Positions 1 through 9,170 are shown, counted from the first letter of the stretch. The stretch is DNA of 33,824 nt from Akkermansia muciniphila (GCA_945861765.1 CAMAWP010000030.1:1-33824), one strand, 5' to 3'. The notes: generated from the sequence alone by a model not told the origin. Translations and numbers: made by a program.

Positions 1-24
1 CTGAAGCCGGGACTACATGCGTGC
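1..24. repeat. Half-copy of a hairpin repeat found at the right window edge
   Basis: The first 18 bases match, with one difference, the right arm of the perfect hairpin at 33698-33757 (shared core AAGCCGGGACTACAT). Both sites continue after a short gap into CCAAAATGAGAA, so the homology extends beyond the stem. This is probably the truncated edge of a second copy of a dispersed palindromic intergenic repeat, cut by the window boundary. It is non-coding. Confidence 0.6.
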
Positions 25-178
25 CAAAATGAGAATTGCTGGGGTTAACGCGACATTTGTCACTATGACTTGTCATGAAGCTCGGCAGCGGTCCGACGCC
101 ATTGCGAAGCCCAAGCCGCTGCGGCCAGGATAGCGGCGCTGGAGCGTGGACCCTTGCGCGTCCTGCTTGAACCGAGGA

Positions 179-317
179 AGGCTTCCGACTTCCGTCTCCC
201 GGATGGGAGATTTGAGAATAGACCACTCTTTCAAGGGTGGGATTGTGTAGTAGAGAGCCCAAGTCCCGAAGGGACGATTGAATCGCTCCGACAAATCCCG
301 CGCATCGGCCTCGATGT
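179..317. repeat. Left part of an older, decayed hairpin-rich repeat, interrupted by the 467-bp element
   Basis: This stretch aligns by eye with the interior of the element copy at 9259-9720 (about 9366-9480) in the same orientation. It shares the TCTCCCGGATGGGAGATTT box, the CAAGGGTGGGATT box and the AGTCCCGAAGGGACG box in the same order. The continuation of this older copy is found at 785-887, on the far side of the 467-bp insertion. It is non-coding; the open frames here are incidental. Confidence 0.6.
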
Positions 318-784
318 GGTTCCCCGCTGTTTTCAATGGAATAGGTCAACAGCGGATGAAGACCTTTTTTTCATCCCACCGGGCTGACTGGAGTTTGGAC
401 CTATTAGCTACCTTCGTCTCCCGGAGGGAGATTCGAGAATAGCCCGGCAGTTGACTGCCGGGCTCGCACTAGCGATTGCATAAGTCCCGGAGGGACGGCC
501 GAATCCCCCTGTCCTACGTCAGATCCTATTCTCGCTGTCTGTTCAGGACAAAGGATCGCCCGAGAATAGTTCAACCGTCCCTTCGGGACTTTGGCTATTT
601 ACTCCCTAATCCCACCCTTGAAAGGGTGGGCTATTCTCGAATCTCCTCTCCGGGAGATGTCAGTCGGAAGCTTCATCGGTTACAACAGCACGCGGCCGGA
701 AAATGTCCAAACGCCAGGCACCCCTCCGGAGTGAGGCTTCCAGCCCGGACACGGAAATGATTCCACTGAAAACAGCGGGGAACC
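318..784 (-). mobile_element. 467-bp non-autonomous MITE-like element, copy 1
   Basis: The element begins GGTTCCCCGCTGTTTTCA and ends with its inverse complement. The terminal inverted repeats are 24 bp with one mismatch. The interior encodes no plausible protein. It is a chain of short perfect palindromes: 418-430, 441-464 (10-bp stem, 4-nt loop), 484-496, 577-589 and 611-630 (9-bp stem). The element at 9259-9720 is its reverse complement at roughly 90% identity by eye. No clear target-site duplication is visible here: the left flank ends CTCGATGT and the right flank begins GACACGAA. This copy may therefore be older or rearranged. The strand is assigned relative to copy 2. A mobile element is inferred from the structure; no transposase is present. 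Confidence 0.75.
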
Positions 785-887
785 GACACGAAGGGGGGAT
801 TCAGCCGTCCCTGCGGGACTTTTGCTATCACCAACCCAACCCAGCAGTGAACTGCTGGACTATTATCGGATCTCCCTCCGGGAGACG
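785..887. repeat. Right part of the older interrupted hairpin repeat
   Basis: This aligns with 9525-9623 of copy 2 in the same orientation: a GGGGGATTC box, the CCGTCCCTGCGG box, a CAGTGAACTG hairpin and TCTCCCTCCGGGAGACG. With 179-317 it reconstructs one diverged relative of the element, split by the insertion of copy 1. The hairpin at 841-858 carries a compensatory base pair (A843:T856) where copy 2 has G:C. The expected right terminal repeat is not present after 887. Confidence 0.55.
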
Positions 888-902
888 ATTGCCATTGAAT
901 GA

Positions 903-965
903 AGCTCCGGTTTCGGGGGCCGTTTTCCTAATCCTAATCCTAATCTCTTCGGTGTGATTTCTAAT
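903..965. repeat. Short repeat resembling the empty insertion site of element copy 2
   Basis: The sequence contains CGTTTTC, then three CCTAAT units, then CTCTTCGGTGTGATTT. It resembles what is obtained by joining 9222-9258 to 9729-9765 after removing element copy 2 and one 8-bp duplicate. It therefore looks like a related empty site, that is, another copy of the host repeat without the insertion. The alignment was made by eye and includes a gap of about 6 nt in the CCTAAT region. Confidence 0.4.
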
Positions 966-971
966 CCAGGG

Positions 972-1037
972 AGGCTTCGGACTTCCGTCGCCCGGATGGG
1001 AGACTTGAGAATAGCCCACTCGTTCAAGGGTGAGATT
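972..1037. repeat. Third fragment of the hairpin repeat family
   Basis: The sequence starts AGGCTTCGGACTTCCGTC and continues with a GCCCGGATGGGAGACTTGAGAATAG-type box and a CAAGGGTGAGATT box. It closely parallels 179-245 and part of copy 2 (about 9366-9433). It is a degraded fragment with no terminal repeats, lying immediately upstream of the promoter region of the cytochrome gene. Confidence 0.5.
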
Positions 1038-1085
1038 GTTTGTTCGAGGCCAGTAGCGCGCTTCGCGATTTTTCGAAATTCTCTG

Positions 1086-1115
1086 TTGGCAGAAGCGTCT
1101 TTAACGGAGTAGAGT
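1086..1115 (+). promoter_or_regulatory. Possible sigma-70-like promoter for the cytochrome/DUF1501 pair
   Basis: A TTGGCA box at 1086-1091 (5 of 6 to the -35 consensus) is followed, 18 bp later, by TAGAGT at 1110-1115 (4 of 6 to the -10 consensus). It ends about 45 bp before the chosen ATG at 1160. This is a consensus match only. Verrucomicrobial promoters are poorly characterised, so confidence is low. Confidence 0.25.
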
Positions 1116-1159
1116 CTGCGAATCAGCCGTTTTGGTTTTTTAGCAACGTGATCTCTCTC

Positions 1160-4100
1160 ATGAAACGCCTAGGTTACATCGCAGTTATTCTACCGGTCAT
1201 AGCTCAACTTCAACTCGTCGCAGCTCCGGAGAAACCGGGCGCCGACGCGAGCCCGCCGATCAGCTTCTACAAGCAAGTCCGCCCGGTTCTTCAGGCGAAC
1301 TGCCAAGGGTGCCATCAGCCCGCGAAACCCAAAGGCAGCTATGTCATGACCGAGTTCGAAAGGATGCTTGTACCCGGCGAAAGCGGGGAAAAGCCGGTCG
1401 TCGCCGGGAAACCCGAGGCCAGCTTTCTCGTCAAACAGATCACTCCGGTCAAAGGCGAAGCCGAAATGCCGAAAGGCAAACCGCCGCTCGCCGAACACGA
1501 AATCGAACTCGTGCGCCGTTGGGTGGCTGAAGGGGCCACGGACGACACGCCGCCGAATGCGCGCCAGCGCTACGATGCCGAGCATCCGCCGGTCTATACG
1601 CGACTGCCCGTGATCACCTCGCTGGACTATTCTCCCGATGGCAGCCTCATCGCCGTGGCTGGTTTCCACGAAGTGTTGTTGCATCGGGCCGATGGATCTG
1701 GCGTGGCTGGACGGTTGATTGGTCTGTCGGACCGCGTGCAGTCGGTTCGGTTTTCGCCCGATGGCAAACGTCTCGCCGTGGCCGGTGGCCAGCCGTCACG
1801 AGTCGGCGAAATCCAGGTATGGGATGTGGAGAAGCGGAAACTCCTGGTTTCAGTTCCAGTCGGGTACGACACCACGTATGGCGTTAATTGGTCTCCCGAT
1901 GGCAAACTCGTCTCGTTCGGATGCCCTGACAAAACCGTTCGAGCGATCGATGCCGCAACAGGCCAGCAAGTCCTTCAGCAAGGCTCGCACAACGACTGGG
2001 TGCTCGACACCGTGTTCTCGAAGGACGGCTCGCACATCATCTCAGTGGGTCGGGATATGTCGGTCAAACTCACCGAGACAGCCACTCAACGCTTCGTTGA
2101 CAACATCACCTCGATAACGCCTGGCGCCTTGCGGGGAGGTATTCAGACCGTGGCCCGCCATCCCACGAAGGACGAAATCCTCGTTGGCGGTTCCGATGGG
2201 ATTCCTCAAATCTACCGGGTCTTCCGACAGACGGCGCGAAAGATCGGTGACAATGCCGCCTTGATCCGGCGATTTCCGGCGATGGAAGGCCGACTCTTCA
2301 GCGTGGATTACAGCGCGGACGGAAAGCGCGTCGCGGCTGGCGCTGCGTTGGACACCCATGGCACCCTGAACATTTACAGCGCGGAGTTTGATTCGACTTT
2401 CCCGACGAATCTCGTCGCCGCCCTGGAAAAAGAGGTCTCGGGGCAAACCCCGGAACAAAAGGCGGCGATTGAAAAATATATCACATCGGACGTGAAGCTA
2501 ATCGCTTCGGTGACGTTTTCCAACGTGACAGTCTATGCCGTCGGCTTTAGCCCCGATGGCACACGCGTGGCTGCTGCTGGCAGCGATGGCCAAGTGCGGT
2601 TGATTGACGCCTCGTCCGGCAGCATCGTGAAACAGTTCGCGGCCGCGCCTTTGACTGGAACGGCCCCCGAGCCCGCGCTGATGGAAGTCGCGGCGGGAAA
2701 CGCCAAGCCTCCGGAAAACTTCCTGGAATCGCTTCCGAAAGGCGCCGAGGTCACCAGTATTGCCGTCCAGCCGTCACAAATCCGGCTCGCGAGCCGCAAC
2801 GAACACGCTCAGTTGATCGTGAGCGCCAAGCTGGCCTCGGGCGATGAGGCGGATGTGACACGGATGGCGTCGTTTTCTGTCAGCTCGGATCTCGGTGACG
2901 TCTCGGAGCGCGGGCGGTTCACGGCGAAGAAAGGCGGCTCGGGTTCTGTCACGGTGACGTTTGCGGGAAAGACAGCGACAGTTCCAGTCGAGCTGGCGGA
3001 GATGAAGTCCGCTTTTACCGCGGATTTTGTGCGTGATGTCAACCCGCTGTTGGCGAAGCTCGGATGCAACGCCGGCACGTGCCATGGTTCCCGTGAAGGG
3101 AAGAACGGATTCAAACTGTCGCTGCGTGGCTACGACCCTATTTTTGATGTTCGCGCTTTCGCTGACGATCACGCGTCTCGACGTGTCAATCTCGCTTCGC
3201 CAGATGACAGCTTGATGCTTCTCAAATTAACAGGAGCGGTGCCTCACGAAGGAGGACAACGGACGACAATGGAATCCGAACAATACACCATTCTCCGTCA
3301 GTGGATCACCGAGGGAGCCAAACTGAACCCTGACTCGACGCGCGTCAGCAGAATCGAAATATTCCCAAAAAACCCCGTTGTCCAAGAGATCGGCGCCCGA
3401 CAGCAAATGCGAGTCGTGGCGGCGTACACCGATGGCCGCACCCGCGATGTGACATCGGAAACCTTCATCGACAGCGGCAACGGCGACATCGTGGCGACGG
3501 ATGCGGCGGGTTTGGTCACGACGTTGCGGCGCGGCGAGGCTCCCGTCTTGGCTCGATACGAGGGAGCTTACGCGGCGACCACAGTTACCGTGATGGGCGA
3601 CCGAGCTGGCTTCGTTTGGAAAGATCAGCCAGCCAACAATCGGATCGATCAATTCGTCGCGGCCAAGTGGAAGCGGATGAAGATCGTGCCAAGTGATCTT
3701 TGCACCGATGCGGAATTTATCCGGCGAGTCTTCCTCGATCTGACTGGCCTGCCTCCGACCGCCGGTGAGGTACAACAGTTCGTGACTGACAACCGCGCGA
3801 AGCAAATCAAGCGAGACGCGCTAACCGAGCGGCTCATGTCCAGCCCGGAGTTTGTTGATCACTGGGCGAGCAAGTGGGGCGATCTGCTGCAAGTCAACCG
3901 TAAGTTCTTGGGAGAAGAAGGAACCCAACTCTTCCGCGACTGGATTCACAAAGAGATCGAGGACAACACGCCGTATGACGAGTTCGTCAGAAAGATTTTG
4001 ACGGCATCTGGCTCGAATAAGGAAAACCCTGCCGCCTCCTACTTCAAAGTGCTGCGCGGTCCGACGGACACGATGGAGAACACCACCCACCTATTTTTGG

Positions 4101-6271
4101 GCACGCGCTTCAATTGCAACAAATGTCATGACCATCCGTTTGAGCGCTGGACGCAGGATCAATACTACCACATGGCCGCGTTTTTCGCGCAGGTGGACCT
4201 CAAGAAGGATCCGGCGGGTGGAAATAAAATGATCGGCGGTTCCGCTGTCGAGGGAGCCAAGCCATTGTACGAAGTCGTGTCAGACAAGAGCGAGGGCGAC
4301 GTAAAACACGATCGCACCGGCAAGGTCACAGGGCCGGACTTTCCCTATCCGGCGAAATACACACCGGCGAGCACGAATGAAACGCGCCGGGCAAAATTGG
4401 CGGCCTGGATCACCTCGCCAGACAACCGGTACTTCGCCCTCAGCTACGTGAATCGCCTGTGGGGTTACTTGATGGGGGTCGGCTTGATCGAACCATTGGA
4501 TGACATCCGTGCCGGCAACCCGCCCAGCAACCCCGAGTTGCTTGAATATCTTGCGCGCGAGTTTGCGCAAAGCGGGTTTAACACGCGTCATGTTCTACGC
4601 CTGATCTGCCAATCGCGGGCCTATCAGCTTTCCCTCGCCACGCACAAATGGAATGTGGACGACAAGATCAACTACTCGCATGCAACCGCGCGGCGTCTCC
4701 CCGCCGAGGTGTTGCTCGATGCTGTTTTTCGCGTGACCGGCTCCGCCCCTAATTTCCCCGGGGTGAAACCAGGAACGCGCGCCGGACAACTCCTCGACTC
4801 CGGAGTCGATCTGCCGAGCGGTTTTCTGGCAAACCTCGGACGGCCACCCCGCGAGAGCGCGTGCGAATGCGAGCGAAACAATGATATCCGGCTCGGCTCC
4901 GTGATGGCGTTGCTGAGTGGTCCAGCCGTATCGGGAGCGGTGAACGATCCGCGCAGCGAGCTTGCGGCCCTCGTGAAGCATGAGCCAGACGATCGAAGGA
5001 TGGTTCAGCAAGTTTTTCTGCGAGTCCTCAGCCGCTCGGCCACGGACAAGGAAGTTGATTCCGTGATTTCCGAGATGGGCGGCTTGGAGAGCGAACATGC
5101 GAGCCTTGCCGCCAACCTCGCGAAAGCAGAAGCCGCCTGGTCAACCGTCAAAGCACAAAGAGAAAAAGAGCGACGAGAAGCGATGACGACGGCAGAAACG
5201 GCTCTGGTCGCTTATCTGACCGAGCGAGCGCCCAAGATCGCAGCCATGCAGCGGGCGCGGCACGAGAAAGTGGCCGCTGCCGAGCAAGCCGTTCAGGAAT
5301 TTGATCCAATCGTGCCCGCGAAGCTCACTGACTGGGAAAGCCATCTGACCGAAAACCAGTTTGCCACAACTTGGATTCCACTCGATATAAAGGAATTGAA
5401 GGGTAGCGGTTCCGTCAAACTCGAAAAATTGCCCGATGGCTCGATTCGATCGTCGGGAAGCAAAGGTGAGCTGCCGGATTACGTGGTGAGCGCGGAGACT
5501 CCGTTGAAGAAAATCACTGGCGTGAAACTGGAAGTTCTGCCTGACGAGAACCTCCCTTCCTTTGGACCCGGCTTCAAAGACGGCAACTTCTTCCTAAGCG
5601 AAATCGTCATCGAGGCCGCATCCAAGACAAACGCGGCGAACCTGGCGAAGACAAAGATCAAGGAGGCTCACGCTGATTTCATTGAGACTGGCTACGATTT
5701 GAAGGACCTGTTCAACGGACGCGGCGAGCAAGGCCGCGCTGAAGGCTGGACTATCGGGAAAGAAGTGGGCAAGCCTCACTGGGCCGCGTTCGCATTCGAC
5801 AAGGCGATCGAAGCGAAGGACGGGCTTGCGCTTCGAGTCACGTTGCAACACCGCTTTCAAGCGCCTTATGAGATAGGGCGATTCCGCCTCTGGGTCACTG
5901 CCAGTTCGCTGCCGGCTGCCGACGGTTTTCCTGCCGACGTCGCGGAAGCACTCAAAACCGCGGCTCCGTTAAGAACTCCCCAACAGCACGCGAAGCTGCT
6001 GGATCATTACCGGGAGCTTAACCCTGAACTCCGTAAGCTTGAGCAAGCCCTCGCGCTCGCGCGCAAGGCACTGCCTGAAGACCCCAAAGTCAAAGAGCTG
6101 GAAATGAGTCTGGCGCGAGCTTCCAAGCCAATCCAAACCGATGCAGCCCTGATTCAGCTTCGCCAAGACGCGGAGCTTAGCACCAAGCAACTGGCCAATC
6201 GGCGCCTCACGGGCGTCCAGGACTTGGCCTGGGCGCTGATCAACACGCCAGCATTCTTATTTAATCGGTGA
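1160..6271 (+). CDS. Exported cytochrome c/WD40/DUF1549/DUF1553 multidomain protein (Psd1 type)
   Basis: The encoded protein is 1703 residues. The ATG at 1160 is preferred over the upstream TTG at 1040 because a signal peptide starts there (hydrophobic stretch ending LVAA at about residue 22). Domains in order: a PSCyt1-type haem site CQGCH (48-52); about six WD40-like blades (150-495) marked by repeated SPDG motifs; a bacterial Ig-like domain (about 531-612); a second cytochrome-like motif CNAGTCH (636-642, CX4CH); another Ig-like segment (about 731-813); DUF1549 (from about 827) containing CNKCHDHPFE (986-995); and DUF1553 (from about 1067 to the end). A coiled coil (about 1310-1380) and a beta-rich, LamG-like insert (about 1390-1590) interrupt DUF1553, and the protein ends DLAWALINTPAFLFNR. 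Such proteins are abundant in Planctomycetes and Verrucomicrobia and are usually paired with DUF1501. Their reaction is not established, but periplasmic electron transfer linked to breakdown of complex substrates is a common suggestion. The DUF1501 gene follows after 59 bp. Confidence 0.92.
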   Translation: MKRLGYIAVILPVIAQLQLVAAPEKPGADASPPISFYKQVRPVLQANCQGCHQPAKPKGSYVMTEFERMLVPGESGEKPVVAGKPEASFLVKQITPVKGEAEMPKGKPPLAEHEIELVRRWVAEGATDDTPPNARQRYDAEHPPVYTRLPVITSLDYSPDGSLIAVAGFHEVLLHRADGSGVAGRLIGLSDRVQSVRFSPDGKRLAVAGGQPSRVGEIQVWDVEKRKLLVSVPVGYDTTYGVNWSPDGKLVSFGCPDKTVRAIDAATGQQVLQQGSHNDWVLDTVFSKDGSHIISVGRDMSVKLTETATQRFVDNITSITPGALRGGIQTVARHPTKDEILVGGSDGIPQIYRVFRQTARKIGDNAALIRRFPAMEGRLFSVDYSADGKRVAAGAALDTHGTLNIYSAEFDSTFPTNLVAALEKEVSGQTPEQKAAIEKYITSDVKLIASVTFSNVTVYAVGFSPDGTRVAAAGSDGQVRLIDASSGSIVKQFAAAPLTGTAPEPALMEVAAGNAKPPENFLESLPKGAEVTSIAVQPSQIRLASRNEHAQLIVSAKLASGDEADVTRMASFSVSSDLGDVSERGRFTAKKGGSGSVTVTFAGKTATVPVELAEMKSAFTADFVRDVNPLLAKLGCNAGTCHGSREGKNGFKLSLRGYDPIFDVRAFADDHASRRVNLASPDDSLMLLKLTGAVPHEGGQRTTMESEQYTILRQWITEGAKLNPDSTRVSRIEIFPKNPVVQEIGARQQMRVVAAYTDGRTRDVTSETFIDSGNGDIVATDAAGLVTTLRRGEAPVLARYEGAYAATTVTVMGDRAGFVWKDQPANNRIDQFVAAKWKRMKIVPSDLCTDAEFIRRVFLDLTGLPPTAGEVQQFVTDNRAKQIKRDALTERLMSSPEFVDHWASKWGDLLQVNRKFLGEEGTQLFRDWIHKEIEDNTPYDEFVRKILTASGSNKENPAASYFKVLRGPTDTMENTTHLFLGTRFNCNKCHDHPFERWTQDQYYHMAAFFAQVDLKKDPAGGNKMIGGSAVEGAKPLYEVVSDKSEGDVKHDRTGKVTGPDFPYPAKYTPASTNETRRAKLAAWITSPDNRYFALSYVNRLWGYLMGVGLIEPLDDIRAGNPPSNPELLEYLAREFAQSGFNTRHVLRLICQSRAYQLSLATHKWNVDDKINYSHATARRLPAEVLLDAVFRVTGSAPNFPGVKPGTRAGQLLDSGVDLPSGFLANLGRPPRESACECERNNDIRLGSVMALLSGPAVSGAVNDPRSELAALVKHEPDDRRMVQQVFLRVLSRSATDKEVDSVISEMGGLESEHASLAANLAKAEAAWSTVKAQREKERREAMTTAETALVAYLTERAPKIAAMQRARHEKVAAAEQAVQEFDPIVPAKLTDWESHLTENQFATTWIPLDIKELKGSGSVKLEKLPDGSIRSSGSKGELPDYVVSAETPLKKITGVKLEVLPDENLPSFGPGFKDGNFFLSEIVIEAASKTNAANLAKTKIKEAHADFIETGYDLKDLFNGRGEQGRAEGWTIGKEVGKPHWAAFAFDKAIEAKDGLALRVTLQHRFQAPYEIGRFRLWVTASSLPAADGFPADVAEALKTAAPLRTPQQHAKLLDHYRELNPELRKLEQALALARKALPEDPKVKELEMSLARASKPIQTDAALIQLRQDAELSTKQLANRRLTGVQDLAWALINTPAFLFNR

Positions 6272-6330
6272 TGGACTTAATCGCTCGAATGCTCATGCTC
6301 TCCCTGTTAACCCTCAACCAAAAATAACTT

Positions 6331-7800
6331 ATGCTCCGCATACCTGGTGAATTCTGCACGGACCTCTGTGACGCGAATCTGAAGATGACCCGCCGCGATC
6401 TGCTTCGCGTCGGTGGCTCTAGCATCCTCGGACTTTCGCTCGGCTCCTTGTTTCAACTCGGCGCTCGCGCCAGTGATGCGGGCATCAAAGGCGGCCCTGG
6501 TTGGGGCCGGGCCAAGAGCGTGATCATGGTCTATCTCCAAGGCGGGCCGAGCCATCTTGATCTCTGGGATCCCAAGGAGAATGTGTCGGATAAAATCAAG
6601 AGCCCATTCAGTTCGATTCCCACCAAGATCCCGGGCGTCCATTTCACCGAGATCCTCCCTCAGCTCGCGAAGGTGAATGACAAATTCACAATGATCCGGT
6701 CGATGAGTTATACGCCGAACGGATTGTTCAATCACACGGCGGCGATTTATCAGATCATGACCGGCTACACGACAGACAAGGTGAGCCCGTCCGGCCAGCT
6801 CGAGCCCCCGAGCCCGAAGGACTTCCCGAACTTCGGATCGAACGTCATCCGGATCAAACCGGTCACGGAGCCAATGCTCCCTTTCGTCATGCTCCCCCGA
6901 CCGCTGCAAGAGAGCAACGTCGTTGGGAAAGGCGGAACGGCCGGTTTTCTAGGCAAGGCATTCGATCCCTATTACCTCTATCCAGACGGCGACGATATGG
7001 ATATGTCCAAGATGGACACGGTCCGGACCGACGACCTCAAGCTGCCTCCTGAAGTGTTTGCCATGCGCCTCCAACGCCGCGCCCACCTCCGCGACACGCT
7101 GAATAAGGCAATGCCTGAGATCGAGAAAGCAGTCGAAAACTACAATCTTGATGAATACTACCAACGGGCTCTAAACCTCATCGTGTCTGGCCGCGCCCGT
7201 AAAGCATTCGATCTAGCCCAAGAACCAGACGTGATGCGGGACCGCTATGGTCGAAATACGTTTGGCCAAAGCTGTCTGCTCGCACGACGTCTCGTCGAAG
7301 CCGGCACACGGGTGGTGGAAGTGGTTTGGCCGAAAGTCGCCAACTCAGACAATCACTCGTGGGATGTCCACGTCGGCCTCGCGCAACGGATGAAAAACCA
7401 ATCCGGCCCGATGCTCGATCAGGGTCTCTCGGCGCTCTTTGAAGACCTCGACCAGCGTGGGATGCTCAGCGAAACACTCGTGGTGGCGATTGGCGAATTC
7501 GGCCGCAGCCCAGAGAAAGGCTTAAGCACCTCAGGCAACAGCAACAGCCCCGACGGCCGTGATCACTGGCCTTATTGCTACACCGCTGTGATGGGTGGTG
7601 CCGGAATCAAGCGCGGCTATGTCCATGGGAAATCCGACAAAACCGGATCGAGCCCGCTCGAAGAACCGGTCCATCCGATGGAAGTCTTGGCCACGCTATA
7701 TCACGCGTTTGGAATCGATCCCGAAACTATCGTGTATAACCATCTCAACCAACCGCGCGAGTTGGTGAAAGCGAAGGCTGTGTCGAAGCTGTTTGCCTAG
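6331..7800 (+). CDS. DUF1501 family protein with Tat signal
   Basis: The encoded protein is 489 residues. Homologues of this family usually begin MLRI..., so the start at 6331 is favoured over the internal ATG at residue 19. A twin-arginine motif (TRRDLLRVG, residues 20-28) followed by a hydrophobic stretch predicts folded export by the Tat system. The core motif [17 protein letters not shown] (about 66) and a GRDHW motif (about 409) place it in DUF1501, which belongs to the alkaline phosphatase/sulfatase-like fold group. The C-terminal segment ([19 protein letters not shown]) is also typical. It is 59 bp downstream of the DUF1549/DUF1553 gene on the same strand, the standard arrangement for this pair, so the two are probably co-transcribed and act together in the periplasm. 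The exact enzymatic activity is unknown for the family. Confidence 0.93.
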   Translation: MLRIPGEFCTDLCDANLKMTRRDLLRVGGSSILGLSLGSLFQLGARASDAGIKGGPGWGRAKSVIMVYLQGGPSHLDLWDPKENVSDKIKSPFSSIPTKIPGVHFTEILPQLAKVNDKFTMIRSMSYTPNGLFNHTAAIYQIMTGYTTDKVSPSGQLEPPSPKDFPNFGSNVIRIKPVTEPMLPFVMLPRPLQESNVVGKGGTAGFLGKAFDPYYLYPDGDDMDMSKMDTVRTDDLKLPPEVFAMRLQRRAHLRDTLNKAMPEIEKAVENYNLDEYYQRALNLIVSGRARKAFDLAQEPDVMRDRYGRNTFGQSCLLARRLVEAGTRVVEVVWPKVANSDNHSWDVHVGLAQRMKNQSGPMLDQGLSALFEDLDQRGMLSETLVVAIGEFGRSPEKGLSTSGNSNSPDGRDHWPYCYTAVMGGAGIKRGYVHGKSDKTGSSPLEEPVHPMEVLATLYHAFGIDPETIVYNHLNQPRELVKAKAVSKLFA

Positions 7801-7810
7801 ATTCACAGAA

Positions 7811-7833
7811 CCGGTGTCAGGGCTTCACACCGG
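7811..7833. terminator. Hairpin between convergent genes, possible terminator
   Basis: CCGGTGT (7811-7817) pairs with ACACCGG (7827-7833) across a 9-nt loop, just after the DUF1501 stop and overlapping the last codons of the convergent HEAT gene. No T-run follows on either strand, so intrinsic termination is doubtful. Confidence 0.25.
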
Positions 7834-8653
7834 CTTTCGCGGCCGCATCGGGTGCGATCTGCTTCAATGCGGTGTAGGCGGATCGAGAAACGGCTCCCTG
7901 CTTATCTTTCGTCGTTTCCAGCAGCGGTAGGATCGCGCCCTGCGCTTGAGGACCGAACTCGCCGAGCGCCTGGGCAGTGAGGAGACGAACTTCGGCGTGG
8001 GCATCCTGGAGACTCTGGATGAGCGCTGGCACCACAACCTCCGGCTCGACGCCTATCTTACCGAGCGCTCGGGCAGCGTAAGCGCGCACCAAATCATCTT
8101 TATCTTTCAGGTTCGTGATAAGGTGGGGCACAAACGGCAAGCCGTCGGGCCCTTTGGATTCAATTCCTAATTCTATCTTTTGACGCAGCACGGGGTCTGA
8201 ATTTGTGAGCGCCTGGATCAACAACCGCGAACCTTCCGGTCGGATCTGCGACAAAGCCCGCGCTGTCGGCGTCGCTGTTTCCCCTTTGAGAAAGTTGGTC
8301 AATACTGGAATGGCCACTGGCCCCAAAGCCTGAAAAGCCCGGAGCGCCAGGTGTTGGTATTGCTCGGTTTGACTGGCCTGTCCGGTGCCTTCTCGTTGGG
8401 AAACGTAGGATGTGGCAGTGAGTATCTCCAAGAGAGGCGGCACTGCGTTGGTTCCCATCTGGCGCAGGGCCTCCTTGGCGCGGTCGGCGGCTTCCTTTGG
8501 GCCCGTGCTATCCAAGTCATCGAGCCATTCTGTCAATCGCTTTCCTTGATACTCGTGTTCACGAGGCCGTTGGACATAGAGCCCGATGGCACAAATACAG
8601 ATACCAAGTAGTATCGTGGGTGTTTTCCAATTGTTGGGATGGGGCTTATTCAT
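7817..8653 (-). CDS. Membrane-anchored HEAT-repeat protein
   Basis: The encoded protein is 278 residues from the ATG at 8653. An upstream ATG at 8713 would add 20 residues that look non-coding, whereas starting at 8653 puts a transmembrane segment (WKTPTILLGICICAIGLYV, residues 9-27) at the N-terminus. After the anchor comes YQGKRLTEWLDDL, a motif seen in many verrucomicrobial HEAT proteins. It is followed by about five HEAT/armadillo-type helical repeats, of which the ones ending in ARALGKIG, AQALGEFG and YTALKQIAP are the clearest. The repeats probably form a protein-binding solenoid on the outer face of the inner membrane. The partner is unknown. The gene converges on the DUF1501 gene and is divergent from the pilin-like pseudogene. 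Confidence 0.85.
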   Translation of the reverse strand: MNKPHPNNWKTPTILLGICICAIGLYVQRPREHEYQGKRLTEWLDDLDSTGPKEAADRAKEALRQMGTNAVPPLLEILTATSYVSQREGTGQASQTEQYQHLALRAFQALGPVAIPVLTNFLKGETATPTARALSQIRPEGSRLLIQALTNSDPVLRQKIELGIESKGPDGLPFVPHLITNLKDKDDLVRAYAARALGKIGVEPEVVVPALIQSLQDAHAEVRLLTAQALGEFGPQAQGAILPLLETTKDKQGAVSRSAYTALKQIAPDAAAKAGVKP

Positions 8654-8776
8654 TGTGACTTGCTTGCGGCACGATTCATATAATTGGGCATGGCGTAAAA
8701 GATGTTCGATCATACAACGCGGCTAGCACTTGGCAATTGGTGAACGCTCTGATTCATACTAATTCCAAGTTGCCTC

Positions 8777-9170
8777 TTGCTTCGTTCACACCGCGCACAA
8801 AAAAGGCTTCCTAGGAAAATCAAAAACAACCGTAAATCCGGCTTCACCCTGGTGGAAATCATGATCGTGGTTGCCATCATTGGACTGTTGGCCGCAATCG
8901 CCATTCCTAACTTCGTTAAAGCGCGCACTTCCGCCCAGAAGAACGCCTGCATCGCCAACATGCGACAGATCGAGGGCGCCAAAGAGCAATGGGCTTTGGA
9001 AAGCAAGAAGACTGAAGGCGCGGCGACGACGGGGGTCCGAAGCCGGTATCAATGCTTTTATCCGAGGCGGCAACACGCCGACCTGCCAAGGCGACGGGAC
9101 TTACACTTATGGAGTTGTCGGCGCGTCCGTGACGTGCAGCTTGGGCGCGGCGGCAGGACATACGCTGTAG
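8777..9170 (+). pseudogene. Type IV pilin-like gene broken by a one-base frameshift
   Basis: From a TTG at 8777 the frame reads a prepilin leader ending KSG, then FTLVEIMIVVAIIGLLAAIA (mature start at residue 23, Glu5 present) and PNFVKARTSAQKNACIANMRQ. The family sequence then breaks at about 9031-9035 (GGGGG). It continues in the next frame as GSEAGINAFIRGG...CQGDGTYTYGVVGASVTCSLG...GHTL, with a stop at 9168-9170. Removing one G from the run restores a continuous small pilin of about 130 residues with the disulfide-type C-terminal tail common in Verrucomicrobia. There is no ATG; the position where relatives usually start (before KNNRKSG) reads ATC (8819-8821). Either the gene is decaying or the G-run is a sequencing error. 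Without the fix the frame ends at 9214 with unrelated residues. Confidence 0.75.

Noticed and set aside
154-1019. Short open frames in the repeat region
   Set aside because: They run through palindromic repeats and end arbitrarily. The translations recur between repeat copies only because the DNA does, and no start signals or protein features are seen.
179-1037. CRISPR array
   Set aside because: The repeats are of different lengths, occur in both orientations and are irregularly spaced. There is no constant repeat-spacer pattern and no cas gene.
1040-1159. N-terminal extension of the cytochrome protein from TTG 1040
   Set aside because: The added 40 residues overlap likely promoter sequence and would bury the signal peptide. 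The ATG at 1160 gives a normal exported start.
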